DNA of 6,269 nt from Pseudomonadota bacterium (lineage in GTDB: Bacteria > Pseudomonadota > Alphaproteobacteria > Rhizobiales > Kaistiaceae): the NCBI GenBank assembly GCA_023433185.1, contig JAEZEN010000389.1:1-6269 (forward strand). The letters run 5' to 3'. A program made the translations under genes and the position numbers. The stretch's first letter is position 1. Every line of letters starts with the position of its first letter. Under the pieces are notes generated by a model. The model did no database searches, had not been told where the DNA came from, and was given only the letters and a program-made list of their open reading frames with translations. Positions 4,843 through 6,269 of this stretch are shown here, piece by piece.

Positions 4843-6081
4843 TCAGAAGCGCTCGGCGCGGAAGGCGGCCGGGTCGACGAAGGGGGTCTCGCCGGTCATC
4901 ATCTCGGCGAGCAGCCGACCGGTCGGCGGCCCGAGGGTGAAGCCGTTGTGCTGGTGGCCGAAGGCGAGCCACAGGCCCTTGTGGCGCGGCGCCGGCCCGA
5001 TCACCGGCAGCATGTCGGGCAGGCAGGGCCGTGCCCCCATCCACGGTGTCGCCTCGCGGGGGGCGTCGAGGGGGAAGAGCTCGCGCGCGTCGCGCTCGGC
5101 GGCATCGAGCTGGACCGGCGTCGGCGGCGCATCGGGCCGCGCGAATTCCGAGCCGGTGGTGACGCGGATGCCCTGCGCCATCGGCGACATGACATAGCCG
5201 CGCTCCTCGTCGAGCACCGGCCGGTTCAGCGTGGCGTTGCCCGTGGCGGCGTAGTGCCGGTGATAGCCGCGCTTGGCGGCGAGCGGCATGCGGTAGCCGA
5301 GCGGCGCGAGGACCTCCGCCGACCACGGCCCGAGCGCCACCACCGCCTCCTGGGCGGTGATGGGGCCGCCCTCGCCGTCGATGCACCAGCCACGGCCGTC
5401 GGCGCGGAGCGAGCGCGCGTCGCCGGTGGCGAAGGTCGCGCCGAGGCCGGGCAGGGCGGCGGCGAGCGCCCGCACGACGCCGCCCGGATCGGACACCGAA
5501 CGGACGCCGTTCCACAGCGTCGCCCCCGCGAAGACCGGCTTGAGGTGGGGCTCGGCCGCAGCGACATCGCCTGCCTCGAGCGCCGTCACGTCGATGCCGT
5601 GCGCATGCGCGAGGTCGAGGGCGCGGCGGGCCGCCGCGAAGCCGGCCGCGCTCCGGTAGACCTTCATCCAGCCGCCGTCGCGATAAAGATGCTCCGCCCC
5701 GGCCGCGGCGGCGAGGTCGCGGTGCTCCGCCACCGCGGCCGCGGTGAGCGGGGCGAGCCGCACGGCGGACTCGAGCATCCGCGACGGCTCGGAGGCGCGC
5801 CAGTAGGCGAGCAGCCAGGGGGCGAGGCCGGGCAGGGCCGCGGCATGGTAATGCGCCCCCGGGTAGCGCTGGCCGACGATCCGCGCCAGCGCCTTCAGCG
5901 AGCGCGGGAAGGCCATGGGCGTGAGGCCGGAGCGACCGACCACGCCGCTGTTGCCGTAGGAGGTCTCCTCGCCGGGCCCGCGACGGTCGACGAGCACCAC
6001 GCTGCGGCCGCGGCGGGCGAGGTGCAGCGCCACCGAGGTGCCGACGATGCCGGCCCCGAGAACCAGGATGTCCGTCTTCAT
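4843..6081 (-). CDS. FAD-dependent amino acid dehydrogenase/oxidase (DadA/DAO family)
   Basis: A flavoprotein of 412 residues of the D-amino acid dehydrogenase/oxidase superfamily, which oxidises an amine or amino acid and passes electrons to the respiratory chain or O2. Seen: Rossmann motif GAGIVG at 9-14, acidic D32 at the end of the second strand, an ETSYGNSGVVG segment at 39-49 equivalent to the DadA flavin-contact motif, GYHRHY at 272-277, and the C-terminal signature from WMGARPCLPD (347-356) through PVIGPAP (359-365) to FGHQHNGFTLGP (374-385). DadA is about 430 aa. The ATG at 6081 is preferred because AGGAAG lies just upstream and the Rossmann strand starts at residue 4; a GTG at 6102 would add seven residues and place that site inside the gene. 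No racemase or amino acid transporter is adjacent in the window, so D-alanine use is not supported over proline, hydroxyproline or glycine-like substrates. Confidence 0.9.
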   Translation of the reverse strand: MKTDILVLGAGIVGTSVALHLARRGRSVVLVDRRGPGEETSYGNSGVVGRSGLTPMAFPRSLKALARIVGQRYPGAHYHAAALPGLAPWLLAYWRASEPSRMLESAVRLAPLTAAAVAEHRDLAAAAGAEHLYRDGGWMKVYRSAAGFAAARRALDLAHAHGIDVTALEAGDVAAAEPHLKPVFAGATLWNGVRSVSDPGGVVRALAAALPGLGATFATGDARSLRADGRGWCIDGEGGPITAQEAVVALGPWSAEVLAPLGYRMPLAAKRGYHRHYAATGNATLNRPVLDEERGYVMSPMAQGIRVTTGSEFARPDAPPTPVQLDAAERDARELFPLDAPREATPWMGARPCLPDMLPVIGPAPRHKGLWLAFGHQHNGFTLGPPTGRLLAEMMTGETPFVDPAAFRAERF

Positions 6082-6086
6082 GACCG

Positions 6087-6092
6087 CTTCCT
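6087..6092 (-). promoter_or_regulatory. Ribosome binding site deciding the DadA-like start
   Basis: On the - strand AGGAAG ends 5 nt before the ATG at 6081 (AGGA alone is spaced by 7 nt). It is a good Shine-Dalgarno match and argues against the upstream GTG at 6102. Confidence 0.65.
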
Positions 6093-6134
6093 GTCCCGGC
6101 ACGCGGGAACACGGCCGGCCGACGGGCGGAGGGT

Positions 6135-6269
6135 TTAGCCGCCTTCGCGCGGGGCGTCATCCGGAATGTTGCGGCGGACGCGCGCCGAGGGCCCGGAGGC
6201 GGGCGGCGGCGGCCTTTCGCGGCGGCGCCACGGAGCCGGAAAAGGGAGTGCCCGGCGGGGGGTTTCCGC
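6135..6269 (-). CDS. Possible C-terminal end of a further - strand gene, cut by the window edge
   Basis: One - strand frame is open from the right edge for 44 codons to a TAA at 6135-6137, 53 bp upstream of the DadA-like start. The peptide is rich in Arg and Pro and ends NIPDDAPREGG. A tail of a co-directional neighbour is plausible, but such a short open frame arises easily in GC-rich DNA, and no family is recognised. The alternative is that 6093-6269 is plain intergenic sequence holding the DadA-like promoter; no clear -35/-10 pair was seen there. Confidence 0.2.
   Translation of the reverse strand, partial: AETPRRALPFPAPWRRRERPPPPASGPSARVRRNIPDDAPREGG

Noticed and set aside
4805..6160. 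451-codon - strand frame and a 396-codon + strand frame overlapping the DadA-like gene
   Set aside because: Both overlap the FAD protein, which has full family motifs throughout. They lack any domain and are Arg/Ala/Gly-rich shadows.
6093..6269. CRISPR, tRNA or other RNA gene in the right-hand noncoding end
   Set aside because: No repeated spacer pattern, no cloverleaf and no conserved RNA motif was seen; the G and C runs are simple GC-rich sequence.

Overview
The window is about 70% GC by eye, with strongly G/C-ending codons and gene families common in soil and plant-associated Alphaproteobacteria. A Hyphomicrobiales (Rhizobiales)-type chromosome is the best guess, but no taxonomic marker is present. 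Five protein-coding genes fill nearly all of it.

Left block (1-2756): a membrane-bound family 2 glycosyltransferase on the + strand, whose reading frame is open to the left edge and so is probably 5'-partial, runs tail-to-tail into a PhzS-like FAD-dependent monooxygenase on the - strand. Their stop codons overlap in one CTAG.

Central block (2757-4829): a 124-bp AT-richer divergent intergenic region separates the monooxygenase from a + strand short-chain dehydrogenase/reductase (SDR). It carries two copies of CGGTATACT, each with a GTATAC palindrome, placed around a TTGACA box that faces the monooxygenase, so it is a likely shared operator/promoter. The SDR keeps its nucleotide-binding motif and catalytic Lys but appears to lack the catalytic Tyr and Asn. 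It is followed by a 162-bp element of about 52% GC and then by a YfeH-like bile acid:sodium symporter family (SBF-like) transporter. Without the insert the SDR and transporter would be 42 bp apart, so monooxygenase, SDR and transporter may be a divergent uptake and oxidation module for a small organic, possibly aromatic, acid. The substrate is unknown.

The 162-bp insert is the most interesting feature. It looks like a non-autonomous miniature transposable element of IS630/Tc1-mariner type: imperfect 26-bp terminal inverted repeats (17/26 matching), a TA duplication in a CTAG target, and two tandem long hairpins that each contain one terminus and an internal inverted copy of it. It entered the SDR stop codon, and because it begins with G the TAG stop is kept.

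Right block (4830-6269): a DadA-like FAD-dependent amino acid dehydrogenase/oxidase on the - strand ends 13 bp from the transporter, again tail-to-tail. The last 188 bp hold its ribosome binding site and perhaps the C-terminal end of a further - strand gene cut by the window edge.
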